From Enterobacteriaceae bacterium RIT691 (GTDB lineage: Bacteria; Pseudomonadota; Gammaproteobacteria; Enterobacterales; Enterobacteriaceae), in assembly GCA_009668205.1 (NCBI GenBank), contig WJYM01000007.1, positions 248,001 to 312,000 of the forward strand: 64,000 bases of DNA, given 5' to 3'. This document shows, piece after piece, positions 10,672 through 20,010 of the stretch. Position 1 is the first letter of the stretch, and every line of letters starts with the position of its first letter. Below the pieces are notes generated by a model. That model saw only the letters and a program-made list of their open reading frames with translations, did no database searches and had not been told where the DNA came from. The position numbers and the translations under genes were made by a program.

Positions 10672-12309
10672 ATGGATTCAGAAATTTCGGCATGCGCCCC
10701 ACCGAGCCATTCCGGTGTCTCGGTATTTAAACCTGCACTCTTTATTACTATCGTCGCGCTGTCATTTTTGGGCGCCATTATTGGAATGCAGATCATTGTG
10801 ACGCTGGGGATCTCAGCGAATACCTCTATTATCGGCGCGGTGCTGGCAATTCTGCTTTCAAGGATCCCTGCCGCGGCGTTTTCGACTTTCCGCTATATTG
10901 ATGCGCAAAACCTGGTGCAGACGGCCATCTCCTCTGCCACCTTTGCCGCGGCCAACGGTCTGTTGATCTCCATCGGCGTTCCCTGGGCGCTCGGCATGCA
11001 TGAACTGATTTGGCCGATGCTGGCGGGCTCTTCGCTGGCGCTGGTTATCGACGGCACCATTCTGTATGGCGTATTTAATTCCCGGGCGTTTCCCGCCAGC
11101 GGCAGCTGGCCTGCCGGGGTGGCAACCGCAGAAACACTCTGGGCAGGCAATCAGGGGGGCAAACGCCTGGGGCTGCTGGTCGTTGGTTTTGCCGCCGGTA
11201 TTGCCGGTGCCTATGCAGGCATTCCCATGGCCTCCGCGGGGATTGCGCTTATCGGCAGTATCTTTGCGTTGATGATGTTTGCCATCGGCCTGCTGGTGCG
11301 TGGCTACTCAGAATCGGGGCTGATTCACTACAACCTGTATGAACACTTTGTCCCGCATGGTTTCATGATTGGTGCGGGTCTGGTGGCTCTGCTGCAGATT
11401 GGCTGGATTGTCGTTAAAAAGCGCCGCGATGCGGATACTCAGGAAATCGACAACAACCCGGAGCTGGCATTCAGCTCTGCCCGCCTGAAGAAATCACTGC
11501 TGACGGGTGCCGTTTTCTACTTTATCACCGCCCTGTTGTTAACCGGGCTGACTCAGCTCTTTACCCACATGTCGTTCCCGATGCTTATCGGTTTTCTGCT
11601 GTTTGCCACGGCGGCGGCCCTGGTCCAGGAGATGGTCGTCGGGATGGCCGCGATGCACTCGGGCTGGTTCCCGGCGACGGCTGCTGCGCTTATCTCCCTG
11701 GTTGTGGGGATGCTTTTAGGCTTCCCGCCTGAGGCGCTCGCCGTGCTGGTAGGGTTCTGTACCGCGACCGGCCCGGCCTTTGCCGATATGGGTTTTGATT
11801 TAAAAACCGGCTTTATGATCCGTGGCTACGGCAAAGATTTAGAGCAGGAGCGCTACGGCCGCCGACAGCAGTATATCGCGGCGATGATTGGCTTCGCCTG
11901 CGCGATGATAGTCGTTGCCCTGAGCTATCAGTTCTATTTTTCGCAGGACAAAATTGTCCCCGCCTCACGTCTTTACGCCGCCACCATTCAGGCGGGCAAA
12001 TCCAGCAATATCGCCACCATGCTGCTGATCTGGGCGGTTCCCGGTGCGCTGCTGCAACTGATTGGCGGCGCTCGCCATCAGATTGGCGTGCTGTTTTCCA
12101 CCGGGTTGATGATCCATTACCCCATTGCGGGCTGGACCGTTCTGGCGGCGCTGGCCGTTCGCCTGCTGCTGGTTAACGTTTTCCGTATCAGCAGTGACCG
12201 GATTTCGACCCTCGCGGGTGGGTTGATTGCCGGGGATGCCCTCACCTCGGCCGCCACCGCGCTCTATCCTGCGCTGAAAGCCAAAATTCTGAGCATGTTA
12301 AGTCACTAA
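10672..12309 (+). CDS. OPT/YSL-family oligopeptide transporter
   Basis: Highly hydrophobic protein of 545 residues with about 12-14 predicted membrane segments, placed in the inner membrane. The segment PASGSWPAGVATAETLWAGNQGGKRLG resembles the OPT-family motif in which a Ser/Thr-rich turn and ATAE precede an acidic loop. OPT proteins import small peptides or metal chelates with protons. The start is taken at ATG 10672, with AACAGG nearby; GTG 10663 is an alternative. Downstream genes for an aminotransferase-fold enzyme, PepE and DUF1177 suggest a short peptide or derivative as substrate. Confidence 0.75.
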   Translation: MDSEISACAPPSHSGVSVFKPALFITIVALSFLGAIIGMQIIVTLGISANTSIIGAVLAILLSRIPAAAFSTFRYIDAQNLVQTAISSATFAAANGLLISIGVPWALGMHELIWPMLAGSSLALVIDGTILYGVFNSRAFPASGSWPAGVATAETLWAGNQGGKRLGLLVVGFAAGIAGAYAGIPMASAGIALIGSIFALMMFAIGLLVRGYSESGLIHYNLYEHFVPHGFMIGAGLVALLQIGWIVVKKRRDADTQEIDNNPELAFSSARLKKSLLTGAVFYFITALLLTGLTQLFTHMSFPMLIGFLLFATAAALVQEMVVGMAAMHSGWFPATAAALISLVVGMLLGFPPEALAVLVGFCTATGPAFADMGFDLKTGFMIRGYGKDLEQERYGRRQQYIAAMIGFACAMIVVALSYQFYFSQDKIVPASRLYAATIQAGKSSNIATMLLIWAVPGALLQLIGGARHQIGVLFSTGLMIHYPIAGWTVLAALAVRLLLVNVFRISSDRISTLAGGLIAGDALTSAATALYPALKAKILSMLSH

Positions 12310-12324
12310 TCCAAGGGAGATTGT

Positions 12325-13518
12325 ATGAACTGGACACGTATTTACCAGGAGACGCTGGTCGCTGAACGCTATGCCTATTTTGATACCGGTGCAGCCGCCC
12401 CGCCGCCAGCCCCGGTGGTCGCCGCCGTCAAAACGTATCTTGATAAAACGGCAAGCCTGGGCACCTATCTGCCGAGTTTTCGCAAAGAGGTGTATCAGAA
12501 CATCGAGCTGACCCGCAAAAAAATGGCGGCGTTCCTTCATGCCGACGCGCAAGAAATCGCCTTCACTAAGAATGGCACGGAGTCTATTTGCCTGGTCGCC
12601 CGGGGTATCGACTGGCAGGAAGGCGATGAAATTATCCTGCCGGATACTGAAATGCTCAGTAACGTCTCCGTCTGGCATCTGCTGGCAAAAGAAAAAAACC
12701 TCACCGTGGTGCCGCTGAAAGCCAACCCGGAAGGCATTATTGAGCCGGAAAGCCTGCGCCGACTCATCACGCCGAAAACACGGCTGGTGAGCTTCGTGGC
12801 CCTGTCTAACGTGACCGGTGCCGTCCAGCCGGTGGCGCAACTTTGTCATATAGCCCGCGAAGCCGGGGTGCTTAGCCACGTCAGCGCGTCTCAGGCGCTT
12901 GGGATGCTGGCTATCAACGTGCGGGAATGGCAGTGTGATTTCCTTTCTGCCTGTGGCCGTAAGGGGCTGCGCGCCATCGAAGGCTCGGGCGTTTTGTTCG
13001 TTCGGGAATCACTGATTGCGACGCTCAGCCCGGCATTGGTCGGCTGGTGGAACAGCACCCTGGATCCGCAGAGCGGCCAGGTCCTGCTGCCCGACACCGC
13101 GAAGCGCTTTGAGGCCGGATGCCCTAACGTTCCGGCCGTGATAAGCCTCGACTGCGCGCTGGATTATGCCAACGCCATTGGCATTACCACCATTGAAGCC
13201 CGCTGCCGCGAGCTGACGCAGTACGCCCTGACGCAGCTCGCCGGGCTTTCCGGGTTTGAAGCCTATGGGCCCGCGAACGCCGGAAACAGGCTGGGGATTA
13301 TCCCTTTCAACATCCGTGGCGTCTGTCCGGACAAGCTCACTGCCTGGCTGGAACAGCAGCACATCATCATTGAGTCCGGCCACTTTATGGCCAGCGCCAT
13401 TTTGCGCACCTACCAGATTGAAAAAATGGCACGCATTTCCCTGCACTACTTTAATCAGACCGCCGAAATTGACCGTCTGGTTTCCGCTATCGCTGAATTT
13501 ACTGGAGCACAACAATGA
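12325..13518 (+). CDS. Class V aminotransferase-fold PLP-dependent enzyme
   Basis: 397 residues with the cysteine desulfurase/isopenicillin N epimerase fold. Early motif YFDTGAAAPPPAPVV, then FTKNGTESICLVARGI (phosphate binding). In SACGRKGLRAIEGSGVLFV the Lys is the expected Schiff-base residue (about 215). Family members act as desulfurases, epimerases, lyases or transaminases, so the reaction is open. It starts 15 bases after the OPT gene and overlaps pepE by ATGA. Confidence 0.75.
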   Translation: MNWTRIYQETLVAERYAYFDTGAAAPPPAPVVAAVKTYLDKTASLGTYLPSFRKEVYQNIELTRKKMAAFLHADAQEIAFTKNGTESICLVARGIDWQEGDEIILPDTEMLSNVSVWHLLAKEKNLTVVPLKANPEGIIEPESLRRLITPKTRLVSFVALSNVTGAVQPVAQLCHIAREAGVLSHVSASQALGMLAINVREWQCDFLSACGRKGLRAIEGSGVLFVRESLIATLSPALVGWWNSTLDPQSGQVLLPDTAKRFEAGCPNVPAVISLDCALDYANAIGITTIEARCRELTQYALTQLAGLSGFEAYGPANAGNRLGIIPFNIRGVCPDKLTAWLEQQHIIIESGHFMASAILRTYQIEKMARISLHYFNQTAEIDRLVSAIAEFTGAQQ

Positions 13519-14240
13519 AACGAGCCCTGTTAATGAGCAGTTCACGGATGGGTCAGCTTGGCTATCTGGAGCACGCAGAGCAGCAGCTACACACGCTTTT
13601 CCGGCACGATGCACAAGAGGTGCTGTTTATTCCCTATGCGGCGGTGTCCTTCAGTTTTGACGAGTTTGAATCGATTGTGAAATCCGCTTTTGCGCGTTTT
13701 GGCTATGGCCTGAAATCCATCCACCACTTCAGCGATCCGCTCGCCGCCGTGAACAATGCCAAAGCAATTGCCGTGGGAGGAGGAAATACCTTTGCCCTGC
13801 TAAACCGCCTTTATCAGAACAACCTTGTTGAGGCGATCTCCCGCCGGGTGAACCAGGGAGAATTACCCTATGTCGGTTGGAGCGCGGGCAGTAATGTTGC
13901 CACCCCAACCCTGCGCACCACCAACGATATGCCGATTGTTCAACCGCCCTCTTTTAACGCACTGAACATCGCGCCGTTCCAGATGAACCCGCACTTTATT
14001 TCCGGCAAACCCGTGGGGCATAACGGTGAAAGCCGTGAAGAAAGACTGAATGAGTTTCTGACCCTCAATGCCGAAGAAGAGCTGCTGGCGCTGTATGAAG
14101 GCTCGGCGCTGTATATCGACAATCAGCAGGGGCGCATTCTGGGTGAAAAAGAGGGACTGTGGTTCCGCGGCCCCAATCAGATTGACAAGATTGCCCCGGA
14201 AACGCCGTTCGAGTTAAGCATGATCAAAGGAGTGAACTAG
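13515..14240 (+). CDS. pepE: Peptidase E (alpha-aspartyl dipeptidase, family S51)
   Basis: 241-residue cytoplasmic Ser peptidase that cleaves dipeptides with N-terminal Asp. The nucleophile motif is GWSAGSN with Ser123; the preceding AIAVGGGNTFALLNRLY and the later ALYEGSALYID also match the family. E. coli PepE is 229 residues. Here it lies between a PLP enzyme and DUF1177, and downstream of a peptide transporter, so it probably processes the imported peptide. Cyanophycinase belongs to the same family but is longer. Confidence 0.88.
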   Translation: MKRALLMSSSRMGQLGYLEHAEQQLHTLFRHDAQEVLFIPYAAVSFSFDEFESIVKSAFARFGYGLKSIHHFSDPLAAVNNAKAIAVGGGNTFALLNRLYQNNLVEAISRRVNQGELPYVGWSAGSNVATPTLRTTNDMPIVQPPSFNALNIAPFQMNPHFISGKPVGHNGESREERLNEFLTLNAEEELLALYEGSALYIDNQQGRILGEKEGLWFRGPNQIDKIAPETPFELSMIKGVN

Positions 14241-14241
14241 C

Positions 14242-15192
14242 ATGTCATCGAAATTTGTCAGCATGATTTACGAGCTTATGGACGATCCTGGTGTTAACGG
14301 GCAGAAAATCGTGGCGCTCCTGAGCGAATCGGGCGCCCCTAACGCCAGCATCACCTGCACGCCGGTGCATTATCAGGCCCCGGAAGACAGCACGCAGATT
14401 TGCGATTTCATCAAGGTGGTGATTAAAGGCAGTAACGGGAAATCACGGGGGGGAGACGCGCCCTCCCCAACGATGGGGATCATTGGTCGTCTGGGGGCAC
14501 AGCAGGCGCAACCGGATCGCATCGGTAAGGTGTCTGATGCTGACGGTTCAATTGTCGCGTTGGCCACTGCGATGAAACTGCTGGATATGGCCGCCAAAGG
14601 CGCACAGCTTGCCGGAGATGTCATCATCACCACCCATCTGGCGACCCACGTCTCCATTACGCCCCACGATCCCGCCGATTTTATGGGGATGCCGGTCACA
14701 TCGGGGATCATGAATCAGTACGAAGTGGATGAGGAGATGGATGCCATTCTGTCCATTGATACGTCAAAAGGTAACAGCGTCATCAAGCACCGGGGTATTG
14801 CGCTCTCTGCCACGGCCAAAGAAGGGTATATTTTGCGGGTCGCGCCAGACCTGGTAAGGCTGATGGAATATGCCACCGGCAAACCCGCAAAAACCTTCCC
14901 GATAACGACGCAGGACATCACCCCGTACGATAACGGCGTGTACCACTTTAACTCGATTATGCAGCCTCACGTGGCCACCTCCGCCCCGGTGGTCGGACTG
15001 GCGCTTACCGCCAAAGCGGTGGTTCCCGGCTGCGAAAGCGGTGCCAGCTACGAGAGCGAGCTGGTTGATGCCACGGTGTTTGCCCTGGAAGTGGCCAAAC
15101 AGTTTACCTGGCAGAAAGCCGCGTTCTACGATGCCAACGAGTACCAGAAGCTCCTCGACAGGTACGGCAGCCTGGCTTACTTGCAGGAATAA
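14242..15192 (+). CDS. DUF1177 family protein
   Basis: 316-residue soluble protein without signal peptide, starting one base after the pepE stop. I recognise the family but no biochemical function is established to my knowledge. His-rich segments such as DVIITTHLATHVSITPHDPADFMG and the repeated Asp/Glu pattern would suit a metal-dependent hydrolase; this is inference. Its constant company with peptide transporters and peptidases suggests a role in the same catabolic route. Confidence 0.75.
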   Translation: MSSKFVSMIYELMDDPGVNGQKIVALLSESGAPNASITCTPVHYQAPEDSTQICDFIKVVIKGSNGKSRGGDAPSPTMGIIGRLGAQQAQPDRIGKVSDADGSIVALATAMKLLDMAAKGAQLAGDVIITTHLATHVSITPHDPADFMGMPVTSGIMNQYEVDEEMDAILSIDTSKGNSVIKHRGIALSATAKEGYILRVAPDLVRLMEYATGKPAKTFPITTQDITPYDNGVYHFNSIMQPHVATSAPVVGLALTAKAVVPGCESGASYESELVDATVFALEVAKQFTWQKAAFYDANEYQKLLDRYGSLAYLQE

Positions 15193-15201
15193 CCCGTTCA
15201 G

Positions 15202-15230
15202 CGCAGGTAGCGTCGTCACCGCTGCCTGCG
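15202..15230 (+). terminator. Hairpin after DUF1177, possible terminator
   Basis: Stem CGCAGGTAGCG / CGCTGCCTGCG with a seven-base loop, followed only by TTTCCC. It separates the OPT-pepE operon from the ABC transporter operon. The short T-run makes it a weak terminator candidate. Confidence 0.5.
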
Positions 15231-15405
15231 TTTCCCTACGCGTCATCTCCCTCCTCTCTGCGGCTCATGCGGTCGCTCCCGGCTGAATACAGCAAAGTGA
15301 AGTGTGAATCAGCTCCCGAAACGGGTGCACCAGCGCAAAAATGCGTTGAAAAATTCGCCACCACCTGCCATTTGTTACCTCGTGATTACATTAATAAAAC
15401 ATATA

Positions 15406-15421
15406 TTACATAATTATGTAA
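15406..15421. promoter_or_regulatory. 16-bp perfect palindrome just before the peptide-binding protein gene
   Basis: TTACATAATTATGTAA is a perfect palindrome in an AT-rich stretch 15 bases before ATG 15437, covering the likely promoter or ribosome-binding region. It is a candidate operator for one of the two IclR regulators or another local regulator. The interval 15231-15405 holds no gene I can support. Confidence 0.5.
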
Positions 15422-15436
15422 CAATGGAGTCCTCTC

Positions 15437-16972
15437 ATGTTCCGATTACGCCATCTCTCGCTTGCACTGCTTTTCACGTTATCCACGACCGCCCACGTCA
15501 CGCATGCCGAAGGCGTGAAGGGGGGCGTTATCAATGTCGCAATGGTCGGGGAGCCGCCCACCCTGGATCCCATGCTCTCCACCGCCGATCTGGTCGGCAC
15601 CATCACGCAGCATTTCTTCGAAACGCTCTATACCTTTGACGACGCGTGGAAAATCACCCCGCTGCTGGCGGCAGGCATGCCCACCATCAGCGATGACGGC
15701 AAAACCTACACGATCCCGCTGCGCCAGGATGTCACTTTCCAGGACGGGCAGCCGATGACGGCAAAAGACGTTTTAGCGTCTCTGCAGCGCTGGGAGAATG
15801 TCGCCAGCCGTGGCCGTCAGACCGGGAAGATCATAGACAGCATTAGCGCGCCGGACGATCACACCCTGCAGATCCAGTTAAAGCAGGCCTATGCGCCTCT
15901 GCTCGCGCTGCTGGCGATGAACAATTCGGCCGCGGTGATCATGCCTGCCACACAGACACAGGAAACACCGCTGAGCCATTTTATCGGCACCGGCCCCTAT
16001 CAGCTCAAATCGCACCAGCCGGACCAGTATATTCAGCTGACTCGTTATGATGGCTACCGCAGTCTGGACGGGAAAAGCGACGGCTATGGCGGTGCCCGCA
16101 AACAATACCTCGACGAAATCCGCTTCGTGCCGGTACCGGATCCGAATACCCGTGTCGAAGGGGCCGTTGCCGGGCAGTTCCAGTATGCCGACGCCCTGCC
16201 CGTGGAATCCTACGACAAGCTGAAGAACGGCGTGGATAAACCCGAAATTCTGAAACCCTTTGGCTGGCCGGTGATGGTGATGAACACCAAACAGGGCCTG
16301 ACCGCCAATCTGAAAATCCGCCAGGCCATTCAGGCGGCACTGGCCCCGCAGGATATGCTGACGGCGGCGTTCGGCTCCCCGTCCTTCTTCACCACAGACG
16401 GTGCCATGTATCCGCAAGGCAATATCTGGCATACCCAGGCAGGCACCGACCCCTATAAACCCATGGGGGATACCGCCAAAGCGCAAACGCTGCTGAAAGA
16501 GGCCAATTATCAGGGCCAGCCGCTGCGCATCCTGACCAGTCGTCAGTATGAGTTTCACTACAAGTTAGCCCAGGTGGCCCAGGCCTATCTGGAAGCGGCC
16601 GGTTTCAAGGTGAAGCTGGACGTTCAGGAGTGGGCTTCCCTCACCCAAAACCGCGCCAATCCGGAGCGCTGGGATATTTACATCAGCCACAGCCCTTTCC
16701 TGCCGGAACCGTCGCTGACGGGCATCATGGCGGACTCTGCGCCGGGCTGGTGGAGCAGCGACAAAAAGCATGCCGCGCTTGAGGCGTTCAATCGCGAGAC
16801 CGATCCGCAAAAGCGTGTTGCGTTGTGGGCCAATGTGCAGAAAGCCATTTACGAAGATGTGCCGATCTTCAAAGTGGGCAACTTTAACGCCCTGTATGCC
16901 CAATCGCCGAAGTTACAGGGCGTGACACCTTCACCGTGGCCCTATTTCTGGAACGCCTGGCTGACGAAATAA
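15437..16972 (+). CDS. Peptide ABC transporter periplasmic binding protein (SBP family 5)
   Basis: 511-residue secreted protein. A signal peptide spans residues 1-24 (MFRLRHLSLALLFTLSTTAHVTHA). The family 5 solute-binding fold follows (GGVINVAMVGEPPTLDPM, then KTYTIPLRQDVTFQDGQPMTAKDV). It should capture a peptide, opine or nickel-type ligand in the periplasm and deliver it to the permeases that follow. It heads the operon 15437-24550. Confidence 0.9.
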   Translation: MFRLRHLSLALLFTLSTTAHVTHAEGVKGGVINVAMVGEPPTLDPMLSTADLVGTITQHFFETLYTFDDAWKITPLLAAGMPTISDDGKTYTIPLRQDVTFQDGQPMTAKDVLASLQRWENVASRGRQTGKIIDSISAPDDHTLQIQLKQAYAPLLALLAMNNSAAVIMPATQTQETPLSHFIGTGPYQLKSHQPDQYIQLTRYDGYRSLDGKSDGYGGARKQYLDEIRFVPVPDPNTRVEGAVAGQFQYADALPVESYDKLKNGVDKPEILKPFGWPVMVMNTKQGLTANLKIRQAIQAALAPQDMLTAAFGSPSFFTTDGAMYPQGNIWHTQAGTDPYKPMGDTAKAQTLLKEANYQGQPLRILTSRQYEFHYKLAQVAQAYLEAAGFKVKLDVQEWASLTQNRANPERWDIYISHSPFLPEPSLTGIMADSAPGWWSSDKKHAALEAFNRETDPQKRVALWANVQKAIYEDVPIFKVGNFNALYAQSPKLQGVTPSPWPYFWNAWLTK

Positions 16973-16985
16973 TCTGGAGCGGATC

Positions 16986-17930
16986 ATGTTACGTATCCTT
17001 GTAAACCGTATTGGCGGCATGCTGGTGGTGATGCTGCTGGTCATTGTTCTGGTGTTTCTGATTATCCATATCACCCCGGGCGATCCGGCTGCGGTGATGC
17101 TGGGACCGGACGCCACCGCGGATGATATCGCCGCGCTGCGCGAGCAGCTCGGGCTGAACGCGCCGCTGTGGCAGCAGTTTGTGCACTATCTGAGCGGCGT
17201 GCTGCAAGGGGATTTAGGGCGTTCGCTGTTCCTGAATATCCCGGTCACCGAAGCGTTGTGGCAGCGGGCAGAACCGACGTTCTTTCTCACCCTCATGGCG
17301 CTGCTGGTGGCGACGTTTATCGCCCTGCCGATTGGGATCCTTTCAGCCTATTACCGCGGTTCCTGGTTCGATCAACTGGCGACCACGCTGGCCATGCTGT
17401 CGGCCAGCATACCGTCCTTCTGGCTGGGTCTGATTTTTATTCAGGTCTTTGCCGTGAAGCTCGGCTGGTTCGACACCTCCGGCTACGGCGGTCCCGATGC
17501 CACGCTGGCCAGTCGTCTTTCGCATCTGGTTATGCCTGCCCTGTCGCTGGGCGCGGTCTGCTCGGCACTGATTATGCGCTTTACCCGCGCCAGCATGCTG
17601 GACGTGTTGAACGACGATTATGTGCGTACCGCGCGGGCAAAAGGGATGTCCGAATATCGTGTGGTGGTGAAGCACGCGTTTAAAAATGCGCTGATCCCGG
17701 TGTTAACCGTCATTGGGCTGACCGCCGCGCTGCTGGTGTCGGGTGCCATCGTCACCGAAACCGTTTTTGGTTTACCGGGCATTGGTAGCCTGACGGTGTC
17801 CGCCGTTTTACGCCGGGATTATCCGGTGATTCAGGGAACGCTGCTGGTGGTTTCCGGCCTGTATGTGTTGATGAACTTTATTGTCGACATGCTCTATCTG
17901 TGGGTTGATCCGAGGGTCCGTTACGCATGA
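16986..17930 (+). CDS. Dipeptide-type ABC transporter permease (DppB-like)
   Basis: 314-residue inner-membrane protein with six predicted segments. N-terminal LRILVNRIGGMLVVMLLVIVLVFLIIHITPGDPA and the EAA-loop region VRTARAKGMSEYRVVVKHAFKNALIPV mark the DppB/GsiC family. It starts 14 bases after the binding-protein gene and overlaps its partner permease by ATGA. Confidence 0.92.
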   Translation: MLRILVNRIGGMLVVMLLVIVLVFLIIHITPGDPAAVMLGPDATADDIAALREQLGLNAPLWQQFVHYLSGVLQGDLGRSLFLNIPVTEALWQRAEPTFFLTLMALLVATFIALPIGILSAYYRGSWFDQLATTLAMLSASIPSFWLGLIFIQVFAVKLGWFDTSGYGGPDATLASRLSHLVMPALSLGAVCSALIMRFTRASMLDVLNDDYVRTARAKGMSEYRVVVKHAFKNALIPVLTVIGLTAALLVSGAIVTETVFGLPGIGSLTVSAVLRRDYPVIQGTLLVVSGLYVLMNFIVDMLYLWVDPRVRYA

Positions 17931-18787
17931 ATACCACGCTTGCTTTGCCTCAGTCACCGCGGCTACTCAAAACACTGGTCGCTCGCCCCTCGACGACACT
18001 CGCCGCCGTTGTTTTCGGCCTCGTCGTGGTCGCGGCGCTGCTGTCCCCGTGGCTGGCCCCGTTTTCGGCCAGCCAGCTCTCGATAATCAATCGCCTGAAG
18101 GTGCCTGATGCCGTGCATCTGATGGGCACGGATGAACTCGGGCGCGACGTTTTCTCACGGCTTTTGATCGGCGGGCAAACGTCGCTGGGCGTCGGGCTTA
18201 GCGTGGTGGTCCTGACCGCCCTGTTTGGCGTCACGCTTGGGATCCTCGCGGGCTATTTTCGCCGTCTTGACGCCCCGCTTTCTCGTCTCATTGATGCGAT
18301 GATGGCTTTTCCCGATATCCTGCTGGCGATTGCACTGGTGGCGGCTCTCGGTCCGTCCACCAGCAATGTGATCATCGCGCTGTCGGTGGTTTACACCCCA
18401 CGCCTGGCACGCGTGATCCGCGCCTCTACGCTGGTTATCCGCGAGCTGCCCTATATTGAGGCCGCGAAAGCGCTGGGTGTCGCCACGCCGGTGATCCTCT
18501 GGCGACACATCCTGCGCAACCTCACGTCACCGCTGTTGGTGCAATGCACCTTTATTTTCGCTAACGCCATTCTGGCCGAAGCCGGCCTTTCGTTTCTCGG
18601 CGTCGGCATCTCGGCTGACATTCCTACGTGGGGAACCATGATAAGCCAGGGCCGCCAGTACATGGACCAGGCCGGTTGGATCATGCTGTTTCCCGGACTT
18701 GCCATTGTGATTACCGTGCTGTCGCTGCAGCTGTTAGGCGATGGTCTTCGCGACATGCTCGACCCCCGACTTGCTAAAGGTGCCTGA
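17927..18787 (+). CDS. Dipeptide-type ABC transporter permease (DppC-like)
   Basis: 286-residue second permease. The typical segment MGTDELGRDVFSRLLIGGQTSLGVG lies near residue 64, and an EAA-like loop IEAAKALGVATPVILWRHILRN near 180. It pairs with the DppB-like subunit. The stop shares one base with the ATG of the amidohydrolase gene (TGATG), tying transport to the enzyme. Confidence 0.92.
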   Translation: MNTTLALPQSPRLLKTLVARPSTTLAAVVFGLVVVAALLSPWLAPFSASQLSIINRLKVPDAVHLMGTDELGRDVFSRLLIGGQTSLGVGLSVVVLTALFGVTLGILAGYFRRLDAPLSRLIDAMMAFPDILLAIALVAALGPSTSNVIIALSVVYTPRLARVIRASTLVIRELPYIEAAKALGVATPVILWRHILRNLTSPLLVQCTFIFANAILAEAGLSFLGVGISADIPTWGTMISQGRQYMDQAGWIMLFPGLAIVITVLSLQLLGDGLRDMLDPRLAKGA

Positions 18788-20010
18788 TGAACAACGAACA
18801 TTTGTCCCAAACCCCTGCTCTGTGTCTCCGTAACGTGAAACCCGTGGGTTTCCCCACTCAGATAGCGCCCGACAGCAAGGGCTGCATTGATATCCTGATC
18901 GGCGATGATGGCAACGTTATCCGCGCCGCCGCAGGCGTGAGTGTCGATTTACCTGCCGATGTCCGCATCGTGGAAGGCAACGGCGGCTGGCTCTCACCGG
19001 GCTGGACCGATCTGCACACCCACATCTGGTACGGTGGGACAGATATTTCACTCAAGCCCGAGGTCTGCGGGTTATCCCGGGGCGTGACCACGCTGGTGGA
19101 TGCAGGCTCTGCAGGCGAGGCCAATTTCCACGGCCTGCGCGAACTGATTATCGAACCCGCCAGTGAAGATATTTTCGCGTTCCTCAATCTGGGCTCGATT
19201 GGCCTGGTGGCCTGCAACCGGGTCAGTGAACTGACCGGGCTGAGCTCGGTGGATATCGATCGTATCGCCGCCACCGTTGAAGCCAACCGCGATCTGATTG
19301 TCGGGTTGAAGGTGCGTGCCAGCGGCGTGATCACCGGCGGTTGGGACGTCGCGCCCGTGAAGCTGGCCAAAAAGCTTGGCCGGGTGCTGAAGCTGCCGAT
19401 CATGGTGCACGTCGGCGAGCCGCTGCCGCTGTATGACGACGTGCTGCGCATTCTGGGCGAAGGCGACATCATCACTCACTGCTTTAACGGTAAGCTGGGC
19501 GGATCGATTCTGGAAGATGAAGAGCTTTACGAACTGGTCAAATCCTCCCGTGACCGGGGCGTCATCCTCGACGTCGGGCACGGCGGCGCTTCGTTCTCGT
19601 TTGACGTTGCCAGAGCGGCCCTCGGACAGGATTTGCTCCCGCACACCATTTCCACCGATATTCATAATCGCTCAATGCCGGGCTCGGTATGGGATATGCC
19701 CACCACCATGTCCAAACTGTTGTCCCTCGGCATGAAATTTGAGGATGTGATTGCGGCTTCCAGCACCACGCCGCGCCAGGTCATCAACCGCCCTTACGGC
19801 GATCAGCTTAAGCCTGGCGCCCGCGCTAACTTCACGCTGTTTGAACTGAATGACTCCGATCTGGTGGTAAAAGATTCCAAAGGCATCCCCAGCGCGCTGA
19901 CAAAAGTGTTCGATCCCCGCTATGCCATTCTGGGTAACCGCGCCTGGCACGCCGAGCGCTATCAGCCCTCTCAGACTGCCCGAAAATGTACCTGCGGAGG
20001 CCATTTATGA
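18787..20010 (+). CDS. Amidohydrolase/deacetylase-family metalloenzyme (COG3964, dihydroorotase-like)
   Basis: 407-residue TIM-barrel amidohydrolase. Metal ligands are visible: HTH at residues 77-79, a Lys in LIVGLKVRASG suited for carboxylation, His in MVHVGE and ITHCFNG, and the late Asp in STDIHNRSMPG. The family is often mis-annotated as dihydroorotase. Characterised members remove acyl groups from small alpha-substituted acids, so an N-acyl amino acid or similar is a reasonable guess. It lies between permease and ATPase genes, so its substrate is probably the imported ligand. Confidence 0.82.
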   Translation: MNNEHLSQTPALCLRNVKPVGFPTQIAPDSKGCIDILIGDDGNVIRAAAGVSVDLPADVRIVEGNGGWLSPGWTDLHTHIWYGGTDISLKPEVCGLSRGVTTLVDAGSAGEANFHGLRELIIEPASEDIFAFLNLGSIGLVACNRVSELTGLSSVDIDRIAATVEANRDLIVGLKVRASGVITGGWDVAPVKLAKKLGRVLKLPIMVHVGEPLPLYDDVLRILGEGDIITHCFNGKLGGSILEDEELYELVKSSRDRGVILDVGHGGASFSFDVARAALGQDLLPHTISTDIHNRSMPGSVWDMPTTMSKLLSLGMKFEDVIAASSTTPRQVINRPYGDQLKPGARANFTLFELNDSDLVVKDSKGIPSALTKVFDPRYAILGNRAWHAERYQPSQTARKCTCGGHL

